Assembly: GCA_003649615.1 (NCBI GenBank)
Contig: QMSI01000003.1
Coordinates: forward strand, 1 to 53,334
DNA length: 53,334 bases
Reading direction: 5' to 3'
Source of the DNA: Thermoprotei archaeon
Lineage (GTDB): Archaea; Thermoproteota; Methanomethylicia; Nezhaarchaeales; B40-G2
Made by a program: the position numbers and the translations under genes. Below the pieces are notes generated by a model that searched no databases, had not been told where the DNA came from, and saw only the letters and a program-made list of their open reading frames with translations. Numbering within the stretch: the first letter of the stretch is position 1; each line of letters starts with the position of its first letter. Positions 31,518 through 39,963 of the stretch are shown here, one piece after another.

Positions 31518-33110
31518 TTAAGCCCACCTCGTATAGAAACCCCTAAGCTCGGTTACTACTTCATTGAATGATGTTATCCCCCTCCTGACGAGGTCTTTGA
31601 GGAACTTCTCTCGTTCACTAAGTTCCTTTTTGAGCTGTGACAAGCTCCATCCTGAGAGGTTAGCTATCCTCGATAGGACTATGCTTTTTTCAACTAGTTC
31701 CTCAGCGGTTAAAGGTACATGAACATCGAGATGAGGCTCCCAAACGAAAATAGGCCTACACTCCTTGGAGCTTAAAACCTCAGAAACCTCGACAACTCTC
31801 CTAACAGGTTTACCTCCAAGTGGTGTAAGTCTCTTGATTATGGCGACATTGCTTATTAAAGGTATGAAAGACTCACTTACATTTATGGGAGGTGAGGTTA
31901 ATCTCTGCACCATGGTTTGGAAGCTTTCACCATGGAAGGTACAGGCACATCCATGTCCTGAAGCAGCTGCTTGAACCAGTGCGTATGCTTCCTCTCCTCT
32001 TACCTCCCCCACTATGATGAAATCGGCCCTTTCCCTCAAACTCAACTTAACGAGGTCGAAGAGCTTAATCTCAGTTCTCGACTCACCGAAGGTGTAGGTA
32101 TGTCTGGCAACAAGAGGTTTCCACCCTATATGGGGAAGGCGGAGTTCAGGGTTATCCTCTATTGAGACTACTTTCCAATTAGGCTTAAGCAGCGTGGCGA
32201 GAGCATTAAGAAGAGTCGTCTTTCCGCTAGCCATTGGCCCCACTATCATTAAAAACATTTTATGCTCTAGGAGGAGCCACCAGTAAGCCGACATTAGTGG
32301 AGAGATCGTTCTCCACTTTATCAGGTCGCAGATGGTTAACGGTTCTTCCCTAAATTTCCTTATAGTAATAGAGGAGCCGAAGGGAGTGATTTCACGAGAG
32401 TAGGTGACCGATATTCTATGGTTTTCAGGTAGGGCTGCATCGACGATAGGGAAAGCCGTGCTTACATGCTTGCCTGAAAAGTGTACAAGCTTGACCACAA
32501 AGTGGTCCATGAACTGTTCGTCGTCAAACCTCAAGTTAGTTATTAACCAGTCTAGGTCATTGAAATCTCGGTGAAACACTCTAACAGGTTTCTTTACACC
32601 TTCGATTGAGATATCTTCTATTTTGGGGTCTTCCATTAAAGGAGTTAGAGGACCATATCTTAACGTATCCCTCCTTATGTAGTACAAGATCTTTTCTCTA
32701 ACTTCTCCTGTTATGATATCTAAACCGTATTCTTCAGCAACCTTATCTATGTATGATTCAAGGTATCCTGCTGGGTCTTCATCCATCTGCGAAGAGGGTT
32801 TAACAGTAGTTTTAAGTGCCTTCATTAAGGCAACGTAATATAATAAGTCGCTGTAGCTCAGTTTTGGTTCCTCTATTAAATAGTAACCTGTCCCTTCTTT
32901 GACTCCAATAGTTACCTTAACCTTACTATCGCTGAGTTGGTAACACTCCACAACTTGTAAGTTTCTCAGATACTCGTTGTCGATGGTGCAGAAAATTAGA
33001 GGCGACTGCTCAAACATTATTGGAACATGAAGAGGGTTCTTCTCCTTTTTCTTGATGATCTTGCTAACGAGCTTTAACGCCTTAGAAACCATGTAAAGCA
33101 CCCATCCCAT
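31518..33110 (-). CDS. Type II/IV secretion ATPase (FlaI/GspE/VirB11-like)
   Basis: A 530-residue hexameric assembly ATPase. Residues 1-150 form a variable N-terminal region. The core has MIVGPMASGKTTLLNALATL (Walker A), then the Asp box VSIEDNPELRLP, Walker B-type DFIIVGEVRGEEAYALVQAA and the His box GHGCACTFHGES. The C-terminal 70 residues are helical. The protein is longer than FlaI of most archaella. It stands beside its platform protein and pilins, which supports pilus assembly rather than DNA transfer. Confidence 0.93.
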   Translation of the reverse strand: MGWVLYMVSKALKLVSKIIKKKEKNPLHVPIMFEQSPLIFCTIDNEYLRNLQVVECYQLSDSKVKVTIGVKEGTGYYLIEEPKLSYSDLLYYVALMKALKTTVKPSSQMDEDPAGYLESYIDKVAEEYGLDIITGEVREKILYYIRRDTLRYGPLTPLMEDPKIEDISIEGVKKPVRVFHRDFNDLDWLITNLRFDDEQFMDHFVVKLVHFSGKHVSTAFPIVDAALPENHRISVTYSREITPFGSSITIRKFREEPLTICDLIKWRTISPLMSAYWWLLLEHKMFLMIVGPMASGKTTLLNALATLLKPNWKVVSIEDNPELRLPHIGWKPLVARHTYTFGESRTEIKLFDLVKLSLRERADFIIVGEVRGEEAYALVQAAASGHGCACTFHGESFQTMVQRLTSPPINVSESFIPLISNVAIIKRLTPLGGKPVRRVVEVSEVLSSKECRPIFVWEPHLDVHVPLTAEELVEKSIVLSRIANLSGWSLSQLKKELSEREKFLKDLVRRGITSFNEVVTELRGFYTRWA

Positions 33111-35738
33111 CTAAAGATTTACTTGGTAGACGTCGCCTCCGCTAATCCACACCAGGCCAGTTTGACAAAGAACATTATCTCCATCCTTAACCACGATGTA
33201 ACCCTGAAAACTGGAAGGGCCAAGACCATTTAGTGTAACGAACGCTTCATCGCTGTCAGGGGGGCATACGGCATTGGCTAGTAAATACCACGATTCATTA
33301 TACACCTCTACTTTCAAGTTGGCTTTTAAACCCTTAACGAGTATTACATCCTCGCCATAAATGGTTAAGCTGTAATTATAAGGATCGTACATGAAGCAGA
33401 CTGAGGCTCTCAATGGTGCTGAGCCTGAACTGAAAAGCTGCAGGAAGATGAAGTTGGTTTCTCCTTTTGCAAAGCATGGAGTTGCTTCTACGTCTATGAG
33501 GACAGGTTCAGTATCATCTTCAGCTACGTCTTCCTCATATACTGTCCTCCAGCCAAGCGACTGGCTATAAACCTGAATCCTCTTAGTCAACCGCCCAACT
33601 TTAGTAGGGTCAAGAGCCTGAGTGTCTGAAAGTTTCACTCTTATTCGTATCGGTGCAGGATAATCTTCAGGCACATACACCCCTTCATATATACCTCCCC
33701 ATCCTGAGACCGGTTCATCAGAATCGAAACTAATAGTATACCGACGCAGAGACGGTTCGAAAGAAGCCTCAAAGCCCTCGCCAGTAGATAACCATCTCCA
33801 TTCGGTGTTAAAGGTGTAATGTAGCAGAAGTCCTTCGGACCTCTTTACTATGGTTACCTCCCCAACATTAAGTATTAAGTAAGCTGCATCTCTTGTACCA
33901 TCTTCTCCTACTGCAACTATTGGCAAGATAAAGCTTTGACCTGTATTGGCCGTAGCATTAGCTTGAATGAATATTCTGGAAGTGAAAGGTGGAGAACCTG
34001 TTGAAGATTCAAGCGCTACATTTATGCCTTGAGGTAAGCTTAAAACTTCCAGCTCAATATTACTTGAGTAACCTTCATAGGGAGCAACCTCAACTGTTAA
34101 CTCCTTGGGAAAACCATCCCTAGCTACAGTGATTTGTTCTTGGCTTAAAGTTACCTCGAAGCCAGGAGAATTTTCGCCTATACCAGTGTAAAGTAAGCCT
34201 TCATCAGTACCTAATACCAATAAGGAGCCATGCTCATTAACGTCAAAGACATGTACCATCCCGTACTCTGACTCGACTCTCGTGTATAGAGTACCGTCAG
34301 GTTGATAGATGGGAAGAATGTTTGTTTCGCCTAATTTACCGCTAGGCCATATAGCATAAACTCTACCTTTAACATCGACCTTAACCGGATATAGGGGTAT
34401 GAAAGAGTATATACTGTAGTACCAAGAGTTGCCTTCGTAACGCGGAGAAGTATCCCAGATTAGGTTTCCTTCATAGTCATAGACCATACACCTCGTGTAG
34501 TAATAGGAGACATAATAGTAAGCATCTATGTAAATCACGCTAGCTGCTATTCTATTTCCTTCGCACTTCAACCAGAACACGTAGCTGTTTGATGGTAGCT
34601 CTATGGTTTTCAGTTCTCTTAAGTTTAAATCGTATATGCCTATTAAAGAGCTTCCAACGACGACTCTACCGTACTCTACGTCAAGGTCAACTGCACATAT
34701 TCCTGAAAGCCAAGCTATATCGACAGCTCTTAAAACCGACCCTTCCTTCAGAAGCATGAGGTGGCCACTTCCTGAGGTGGAGACGTAAACTATGGCTGTT
34801 AGATCGTTGTCCGTGGATGCAAAGACCTCACCATTAAATCCTAAGGTTATGGCCTGCGATGTACCATCTTCATTGAATACATATAGTTCACCGTTACATG
34901 TCAGATAATATATCGTTACTCGGTCACCCTTTTCTATACTTAAGAAACTTCCACTAGCAGGTAAAGGTAGTATAGATGACCAGTAAGTCTCGCCTTCCCT
35001 AACCCAGTAAATCTTAGCGTGTTCGTCGCCTTTAATGGTGAGGAGAACCACGTTGTTTTCATCGACGACCTCAACCCGGCGAGCGATGTATCCGTCTTCG
35101 ATCTCGTAGCTAAATACAGCTTCACCGTCTCTTCTTAAGAGGTGTAACGTCGTTTCATCCGCGAAGGCAATAAATCTACCTGTGTCGTCCACATCTGCGC
35201 ATCTAACAGCTCCTGAGGAGGACTGTCTAAAGCCTGTGAAGGGATATGTAGGAGGAGAACCTACTGATGTTCCAACGGTTCTCCTTTCTAAAAGTGTTTG
35301 GTAAGCCTCGAAAACGTTTCCTCTACTGGTTATTACTTTCACGCTCAGTTGAGAGTCTGCCCTCAACTTAGGATAAGGGCCTAGAGTAGTATTAAGTCCA
35401 GGTCCGAGAGTGTTATTCGTCAGTTTTATTACCGTTACATTTAAACCACCATAGTTTATGACTACGTACGACAATTCAACAGGAATAGGTGCTCTGCTTT
35501 TAACATTCAATAATATATCTTGACCTAAATCCTCGAAACTTACCTCTAAATCTTCTCTTATTCTTTCCGCTTCTTCTTCGTGATAGACCTTTAAGGCATT
35601 GAAGTATTCTTGCTGCTCCCTTTGAATGGTAAGTAAGGAGTATATCATGGACATGAAAAGCAGCATTAGTATTAGCCCTCCAATAATACTGCTAATCCCA
35701 CGTACTTGACGGCGCCTTGACCTCATACCTGAAAACAC
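33111..35738 (-). CDS. Giant pilin-headed beta-propeller/Ig-like surface protein
   Basis: An 875-residue protein. The N-terminus has the class III prepilin form: RRRQVRG (8-14) followed by ISSIIGGLILMLLFMSMIYS, then a helical stretch (40-70). Residues about 165-530 show recurrent four-strand units with aspartate turns (such as CADVDDTGRFIAFAD), like a beta propeller. About 540-640 is an Ig/NEW3-like domain (TVEVAPYEGYSS). Residues 650-790 look like a beta-sandwich. It may be a tip adhesin or sensor of the pilus. The start codon overlaps the upstream pilin by 47 bases; the prepilin signal requires at least 35 of them. Confidence 0.75.
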   Translation of the reverse strand: MFSGMRSRRRQVRGISSIIGGLILMLLFMSMIYSLLTIQREQQEYFNALKVYHEEEAERIREDLEVSFEDLGQDILLNVKSRAPIPVELSYVVINYGGLNVTVIKLTNNTLGPGLNTTLGPYPKLRADSQLSVKVITSRGNVFEAYQTLLERRTVGTSVGSPPTYPFTGFRQSSSGAVRCADVDDTGRFIAFADETTLHLLRRDGEAVFSYEIEDGYIARRVEVVDENNVVLLTIKGDEHAKIYWVREGETYWSSILPLPASGSFLSIEKGDRVTIYYLTCNGELYVFNEDGTSQAITLGFNGEVFASTDNDLTAIVYVSTSGSGHLMLLKEGSVLRAVDIAWLSGICAVDLDVEYGRVVVGSSLIGIYDLNLRELKTIELPSNSYVFWLKCEGNRIAASVIYIDAYYYVSYYYTRCMVYDYEGNLIWDTSPRYEGNSWYYSIYSFIPLYPVKVDVKGRVYAIWPSGKLGETNILPIYQPDGTLYTRVESEYGMVHVFDVNEHGSLLVLGTDEGLLYTGIGENSPGFEVTLSQEQITVARDGFPKELTVEVAPYEGYSSNIELEVLSLPQGINVALESSTGSPPFTSRIFIQANATANTGQSFILPIVAVGEDGTRDAAYLILNVGEVTIVKRSEGLLLHYTFNTEWRWLSTGEGFEASFEPSLRRYTISFDSDEPVSGWGGIYEGVYVPEDYPAPIRIRVKLSDTQALDPTKVGRLTKRIQVYSQSLGWRTVYEEDVAEDDTEPVLIDVEATPCFAKGETNFIFLQLFSSGSAPLRASVCFMYDPYNYSLTIYGEDVILVKGLKANLKVEVYNESWYLLANAVCPPDSDEAFVTLNGLGPSSFQGYIVVKDGDNVLCQTGLVWISGGDVYQVNL

Positions 35739-36141
35739 CTCCGCTAGAGGATCTCAACACGAAAACGTAGCATGAGCCCTCTGTCCATGGAAACTCGAGG
35801 TGTAAAGGCTGGACTTCGTAGGGTTCAATAACTAAGTGAGGGTTAAGCTGGAATCTATACCCTCCTACGAGAACCTCAACAAGTTCGCACCTCACCTTAC
35901 CATTATTAAAGACCCAAAGAGTAACGCCATCATTAAAACAGGCATCGATTACACAGAACTTCTCCATTAAACTCCTCTGCTCAGCTTCAAGTTGACTAAT
36001 GAAAACTGAGGTCGTAGATCGAGAACGGCCAAGATAGTTGCTCGCCACGAGGGACATGAACACTATGGTTATGAGGGTCAAAGTAAGAGCGCCAACAACT
36101 TCAGATACGCCCTTACGGTGTAAAAGAAGCCTTATGTTCAT
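35692..36141 (-). CDS. Pilin-like protein 3 (class III signal peptide)
   Basis: A 149-residue protein. LLLHRKG precedes a hydrophobic helix VSEVVGALTLTLITIVFMSL, so a PibD-type peptidase would cut after the Gly. The rest is a short helix (33-60) and a beta-rich head with cysteines (CVIDACF and others, three at 60-100) that may be disulfide-bonded. It overlaps the propeller gene by 47 bases. It belongs to the pilus operon, third from the promoter. Confidence 0.8.
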   Translation of the reverse strand: MNIRLLLHRKGVSEVVGALTLTLITIVFMSLVASNYLGRSRSTTSVFISQLEAEQRSLMEKFCVIDACFNDGVTLWVFNNGKVRCELVEVLVGGYRFQLNPHLVIEPYEVQPLHLEFPWTEGSCYVFVLRSSSGGVFRYEVKAPSSTWD

Positions 36142-36146
36142 TTAGA

Positions 36147-36617
36147 TCACCCTTGACAGACGACCGTTATGGAGTATGAAACCAGCTCTTCCCCGCTCTT
36201 GACATATACCCTAACAAGGTAACTGCTACCTAACTCAAAGTCATTGGGATTTAAGACGCAGCCGTGGGTTAGTAGATCAGCCTCCGTTACAGTGATAGTT
36301 CCTCCAGGGGAGAGGTTTATGTTGAACGGTTGGGTCACGTAGTAGACCTTGTTAGAGGTATGCACGGTGATGTTATACAGCTGACATGGTACGCTGCCAG
36401 TATTCCTAACAGTAATAGACAGGTAGATGTGGTCATTCAACTTGATGAGAGCGGCATCAGTGATAGAGATCCCTACGACACGAGAGGTAGATGAAACATA
36501 GGATGTCATGTATAAGCTTACAAAGCCACCTAAAGCTAGAGCTACGCCAACCATTAATAAAACCGAAACTATAGGTGAGACTCCTCTTAGAGTAAAAATA
36601 AAGGATTGACGAGTCAC
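36147..36617 (-). CDS. Pilin-like protein 2 (class III signal peptide)
   Basis: A 156-residue protein. FTLRG is followed by VSPIVSVLLMVGVALALGGF, the archaeal pilin N-terminal motif used by the secretion machinery. The mature part is a beta-rich domain with NTGSVPCQLYNITV and potential N-glycosylation sequons (NIT, NLS). It lies 5 bases from the third pilin gene and 7 from the first. Size is typical of minor archaeal pilins. Confidence 0.82.
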   Translation of the reverse strand: MTRQSFIFTLRGVSPIVSVLLMVGVALALGGFVSLYMTSYVSSTSRVVGISITDAALIKLNDHIYLSITVRNTGSVPCQLYNITVHTSNKVYYVTQPFNINLSPGGTITVTEADLLTHGCVLNPNDFELGSSYLVRVYVKSGEELVSYSITVVCQG

Positions 36618-36624
36618 GAAGTCT

Positions 36625-37053
36625 TCACCCGCTCACACAATAAGTGGTGGAGGAGAAATTGCCTACATCTGTCTTGACTAATATAGTATAGCTCTTGCCA
36701 GCTATGAAGGTCATGTCGGGCACATCGTCTTCCGTGAAAGACAAGGATAGGGTACTGCCTGCATTGAGCGCAGCATTAACGTCGACTATGTGGTTACCAT
36801 GTTCATGGAATACTAGAAGTTTCTCCACCATTATAGGGGTAGCTCCTATATTTCTCAAGATAACTTGGAGTGAGCTGCCTGATGAACTATTGGTGGCCGT
36901 TGCGTCGATAACCAAGGAGACTGTTTGCGTGGAGGTCTTAGTGTAACTTACGGTGTACCAGTAGGCGAAGGAGCCTAACGATATCGCAACAGCCACCATG
37001 ATAAGTGTAGCTATCACAGGAGATACTGCTCTTCGTTTTTCACACCGCTGCAT
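36625..37053 (-). CDS. Pilin-like protein 1, first gene of the pilus operon
   Basis: A 142-residue protein. The signal KRRA is followed by VSPVIATLIMVAVAISLGSF, again the class III prepilin form. The mature part is rich in Thr and Ser, has NSS and NFS sequons and the motif LRNIGATPIMVEKLLVF found in archaeal pilin-like domains. A likely promoter (37088-37095) lies upstream. I infer it is the major pilin because it is first in the operon, but this is not shown. Confidence 0.82.
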   Translation of the reverse strand: MQRCEKRRAVSPVIATLIMVAVAISLGSFAYWYTVSYTKTSTQTVSLVIDATATNSSSGSSLQVILRNIGATPIMVEKLLVFHEHGNHIVDVNAALNAGSTLSLSFTEDDVPDMTFIAGKSYTILVKTDVGNFSSTTYCVSG

Positions 37054-37087
37054 TCGGCTACATCACCATCTGCACCCACCAAAAAAG

Positions 37088-37095
37088 CCTTTTAA
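37088..37095 (-). promoter_or_regulatory. Likely promoter of the pilus operon
   Basis: The minus strand reads TTAAAAGG, embedded in GGGATTAAAAGGCTTTTTTG. It lies 35 bases upstream of the ATG of the first pilin gene. It is the best TATA-like site in the 93-base spacer. A GGTGATG just upstream of the ATG would serve as SD. Confidence 0.45.
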
Positions 37096-37146
37096 TCCCA
37101 GCGGTTCCTAGATTCAATAAATGGATAAAGCAGTAATCTAAGAGAC

Positions 37147-37692
37147 TTATCTTCGCATCCTTTCAAGCATACGTTCAAAGGTCCATCTGACGGCGCTTCT
37201 AATCTCCCTTACCCTACGTTCGTCAACTACATTCTTTACCAAGATGTACTTCAGCTTGTCTCCTTCAGTATGCACGCGATAATCCATCACTTTATCAGGA
37301 TCTATCAAACCTCTCTCAGCAGCTTCTCTATCCTTAGCCTTCATGGACTCCAAGACCTTATCGATGAGAAAAGGCTTGAAGGGGGAAATGTTGATGTCTA
37401 GATCCAGATCAGGTGATGGTTCAACCCTCATATAATCTTCACCTACATATACCTTCCCCAATACCTTGCCATCCCTTGTGGTTATTAACATAACATTTTC
37501 CTCGGTTGAGGGTGGAAGCTCCATTAACTCCAAGGCTGGCTTAAAACTCGTCTTTGAAAGAGCTTCGTCTACAAGCTTTATTATCGCTTTTAAGTTTTCA
37601 ACTTCTCTCTGAAGAGACGAGAGTTTTTCTTCCAAATACCTCTTTAATTCGGCAAGCTCCTTAGCTTCATCAGACAAAAGACAAACCCCCAA
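37147..37692 (-). CDS. Uncharacterised protein with N-terminal coiled coil
   Basis: A 181-residue protein I cannot assign. Residues 8-50 form a probable coiled coil (AELKRYLEEKLSSLQREVEN), then a beta-rich central part (LITTRDGKVLGKVYVGEDY) and a basic helical end rich in arginine (VRWTFERMLERMRR). The TTG at 37677 has the G-rich SD GGGGG upstream and is a better start than the TTG at 37692. It lies 11 bases from the nitroreductase on the same strand and upstream of the pilus operon. Confidence 0.7.
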   Translation of the reverse strand: MGVCLLSDEAKELAELKRYLEEKLSSLQREVENLKAIIKLVDEALSKTSFKPALELMELPPSTEENVMLITTRDGKVLGKVYVGEDYMRVEPSPDLDLDINISPFKPFLIDKVLESMKAKDREAAERGLIDPDKVMDYRVHTEGDKLKYILVKNVVDERRVREIRSAVRWTFERMLERMRR

Positions 37693-37703
37693 CTCTAAGG
37701 AAA

Positions 37704-38225
37704 CTAGTAGTGTTCAAGATGAATAACAGAGCTTAAAGGTCTTCTAGGCGGTGAACGCGGAGCTTCTCTTCCATAGCCTATAGGAAGAATTGCTATAGGC
37801 CTTACACCAGGAGGTAGCTTGAGTACTTCTGAGAGCTCATAGTCATCGAAAGCTCCAATCCAACACGAAGCCAAGCCGAGAGCATGTATAGCCAAAAGCA
37901 TGTTCTGAACCGCCGCAGAGACATCACATATACAGTAGAAAGCTCTACCTCTCTCCCCATATCCCATTTCAGATCTTTTCTCATTAGCACACGCCACCAC
38001 AACAACCGGAGCCTCAGTTATCCACATTTGATGTAGAGCAGCCCTAGCTATTTTAACCTTCATCTCCTGACTCTTAACCACTATAAACTCCCACGGCTGT
38101 AGATTTCCTGCTGAAGGAGCCCATGTCCCAGCCTCGAGCACCTTTGTAAGAAGATCATCAGGTATGGGCTCAGGCCTAAAAGCCCTTACACTTCTCCTCG
38201 TCTTTATTGCGTCTAGTACGTGCAT
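37704..38225 (-). CDS. Nitroreductase-family flavoprotein
   Basis: A 173-residue protein of the FMN-dependent nitroreductase family. The opening AIKTRRSVRAFRPEPIPDDL gives the phosphate- and FMN-contacting Arg pair, followed by WAPSAGNLQPWEFIVV and, later, GLASCWIGAF. These enzymes use NAD(P)H to reduce quinones, flavins or nitro compounds; the natural substrate is not evident. It forms a unit with the coiled-coil protein gene downstream. Confidence 0.92.
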   Translation of the reverse strand: MHVLDAIKTRRSVRAFRPEPIPDDLLTKVLEAGTWAPSAGNLQPWEFIVVKSQEMKVKIARAALHQMWITEAPVVVVACANEKRSEMGYGERGRAFYCICDVSAAVQNMLLAIHALGLASCWIGAFDDYELSEVLKLPPGVRPIAILPIGYGREAPRSPPRRPLSSVIHLEHY

Positions 38226-38301
38226 AGATCCTCAAAGATACTTACAACCTACTTCCTAGTTTAAAAACTGCTTTTCCATCGTCCAAAATCATAAAAAACC
38301 C

Positions 38302-39423
38302 TTAGGGATGAGGAAGTAAGGCTTCTTCCTCAATCATATAAGCATCATAGCTAGCGAGGAGCTCGGCGATCTTAAGGTTTGAAGCCATATAGTCACTTAC
38401 AGTTATATTACCCTCTACTATAACCGAGTCCGTGAATAAAGCGGAGCCAATGATATGGTCTGAGGGTTTAGAGGCCTTCAAATATAGAGATCCATTAATC
38501 CCCACCAGAGACAGCCCTTCAAAGTAAGTAAAATCGATAGGTAGCCAACCCCATGGTGGAACATAAGACATAGCCCAGCCATGTCTACCCATCCCGTACA
38601 TAATGTGTCTATACCTTGAATCAAAATATTCACTAAAGGACATAGAACCTGGTTCATATATGGCGCCATACTGCAGATAGCTCGGTATTCCCACGCATCG
38701 ACATAGAGTTATGAAGAGATTAGCCCTATCATCACAATCTCCTTCGCGCTCCACATATGTCTGGTTAGGATACCATACTATGTGTTCGGTATCTTCACGC
38801 TCAGAAGGGTACTTGATATTATCGTCAATCCATGTTAGGAAGTTATATATTACATTTAACACCCTTTCATCGCCGCTCAAGGAAGAAGCTAAGCGGCTTA
38901 ATTCAGGGTCTTGAGTATTCCATAGATCTGTGGAGTTACAGAACTTTTCTTTGAGCTCAGCTGGAATATCGTCAAGGAGCTGGGACTCTTCAGGGATTAG
39001 AGGGGTGGTTAAGTTCATAATTGTTGTTTGAAGATTAATGGACAGTTCAAGGTATACTCTTAGACAAGACCTAGGGGGAAGGAACGCAGGTGCCCCTGTC
39101 AGGTTCAATATTGTGTTACCTTCTGGGCTTTTTTGGAAGCTATAACCGTTAAGTTCATCTCCGTTAAGGTAATAACTTACACGTTCAACTAAAACACGCT
39201 GTCGAGAACTATTAGGGAAGATGGTAATCAAGGTTAAGCCTTCTAGGGGCATAGGCTGCGTGCCGTTGTTGATCAACGTAACGTTTAATTTATAAAGAAA
39301 AGTAGATGCTTCATGGCTTGTAGGAGGGGCGCGCAGGAGTAAAAGAGCTGTTAGAGAGAATACAGTGATTAAAATTAAAAGAAGCAGGCGCACGACGAAG
39401 GGTCTCGAATACCTACCAATCAT
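38302..39423 (-). CDS. Membrane-anchored transglutaminase-like protein
   Basis: A 373-residue protein. A membrane anchor spans about residues 11-30 (LLLLILITVFSLTALLLL). The extracytoplasmic part has a beta-rich domain (35-135), then a transglutaminase-like core with Cys230 (GDCDDRA), His281 (RHGWAM) and Asp297 (LPIDFTY), the classical triad in order. The family includes peptidases, cyclases and transamidases, so the reaction is unknown. Many N-x-T/S sites suggest surface glycosylation. Its position between a nitroreductase and a transporter gives no clear clue. Confidence 0.85.
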   Translation of the reverse strand: MIGRYSRPFVVRLLLLILITVFSLTALLLLRAPPTSHEASTFLYKLNVTLINNGTQPMPLEGLTLITIFPNSSRQRVLVERVSYYLNGDELNGYSFQKSPEGNTILNLTGAPAFLPPRSCLRVYLELSINLQTTIMNLTTPLIPEESQLLDDIPAELKEKFCNSTDLWNTQDPELSRLASSLSGDERVLNVIYNFLTWIDDNIKYPSEREDTEHIVWYPNQTYVEREGDCDDRANLFITLCRCVGIPSYLQYGAIYEPGSMSFSEYFDSRYRHIMYGMGRHGWAMSYVPPWGWLPIDFTYFEGLSLVGINGSLYLKASKPSDHIIGSALFTDSVIVEGNITVSDYMASNLKIAELLASYDAYMIEEEALLPHP

Positions 39424-39624
39424 CGAGTAAAGTTAACTCGTGACAGGTTTTAGCTTTGTGGAGTTTATGGATATAGTTCAACTAGACTGAGAGGAGAGCG
39501 ATAAGGAGAGGCTCATGTACAACTCCTATTGTATTCCTCTGATATTCCAGAGAAGTATTTGACGTAGTTAACCTCACCACCCTTATTAATCAACCTTCAG
39601 AAAACTCTTTGATAGGTGGCATAG

Positions 39625-39936
39625 ATGATTGAAGAAGCTGGCCTCATAGCTACATACGTCACCATGGGATTAACACCGATTATATACAACATGCTTACGG
39701 CTAGGAAGGCTTTGAAGAAGAAAAACCTTGAAGAAAAAGAGTTAAACAAGGACAAGGAGGAAGAGCAGCCCATCAATCTAAATGGAGAGGAAGCTGTAAA
39801 GGGCTTCACCCTAACTGTACCGTGCAGCATAACGCTTATACACTCTAACGATTATGGCCAAGCCATACATCTAAGCGTAAAATCAATCCATCCACTCCCC
39901 CTCTCCCACGTGAAGAGAGTCTTACATCAAGGTTAA
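39625..39936 (+). CDS. Small putative membrane protein of unknown function
   Basis: A 103-residue frame with a hydrophobic segment at 5-24 (AGLIATYVTMGLTPIIYNML), a strongly charged Lys/Glu stretch (28-50) and a beta-like C-terminus (FTLTVPCSITLIHSN). An SD-like AGGTGG sits six bases before the ATG, in favour of translation. The opposite strand also has an open frame here, and no homologue comes to mind, so it is tentative. The stop lies just before the hairpin that precedes the transporter gene. Confidence 0.45.
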   Translation: MIEEAGLIATYVTMGLTPIIYNMLTARKALKKKNLEEKELNKDKEEEQPINLNGEEAVKGFTLTVPCSITLIHSNDYGQAIHLSVKSIHPLPLSHVKRVLHQG

Positions 39937-39940
39937 AACT

Positions 39941-39963
39941 CCACCCTCTGGATGTGAGGGTGG
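39941..39963 (+). promoter_or_regulatory. Hairpin sequestering the SD of the NRAMP-like transporter
   Basis: CCACCCTC (39941-39948) pairs perfectly with GAGGGTGG (39956-39963) around a 7-base loop TGGATGT. The right arm carries the GAGG(G)TGG that acts as SD and ends immediately before the ATG at 39964. In RNA this 8-bp stem would hide the ribosome-binding site. Confidence 0.6.

Noticed and set aside
29858-33110. Archaellum (flagellar) motor instead of a pilus
   Set aside because: The ATPase and platform are present but FlaG, FlaF, FlaH and FlaC/D/E partners are missing, and pilin genes differ in number and size, so a pilus is favoured.
39537-39552. CTCTG/CAGAG mini-hairpin upstream of the small membrane-protein frame
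   Set aside because: The stem is only 5 bp and occurs at chance frequency in an A/T-rich spacer.
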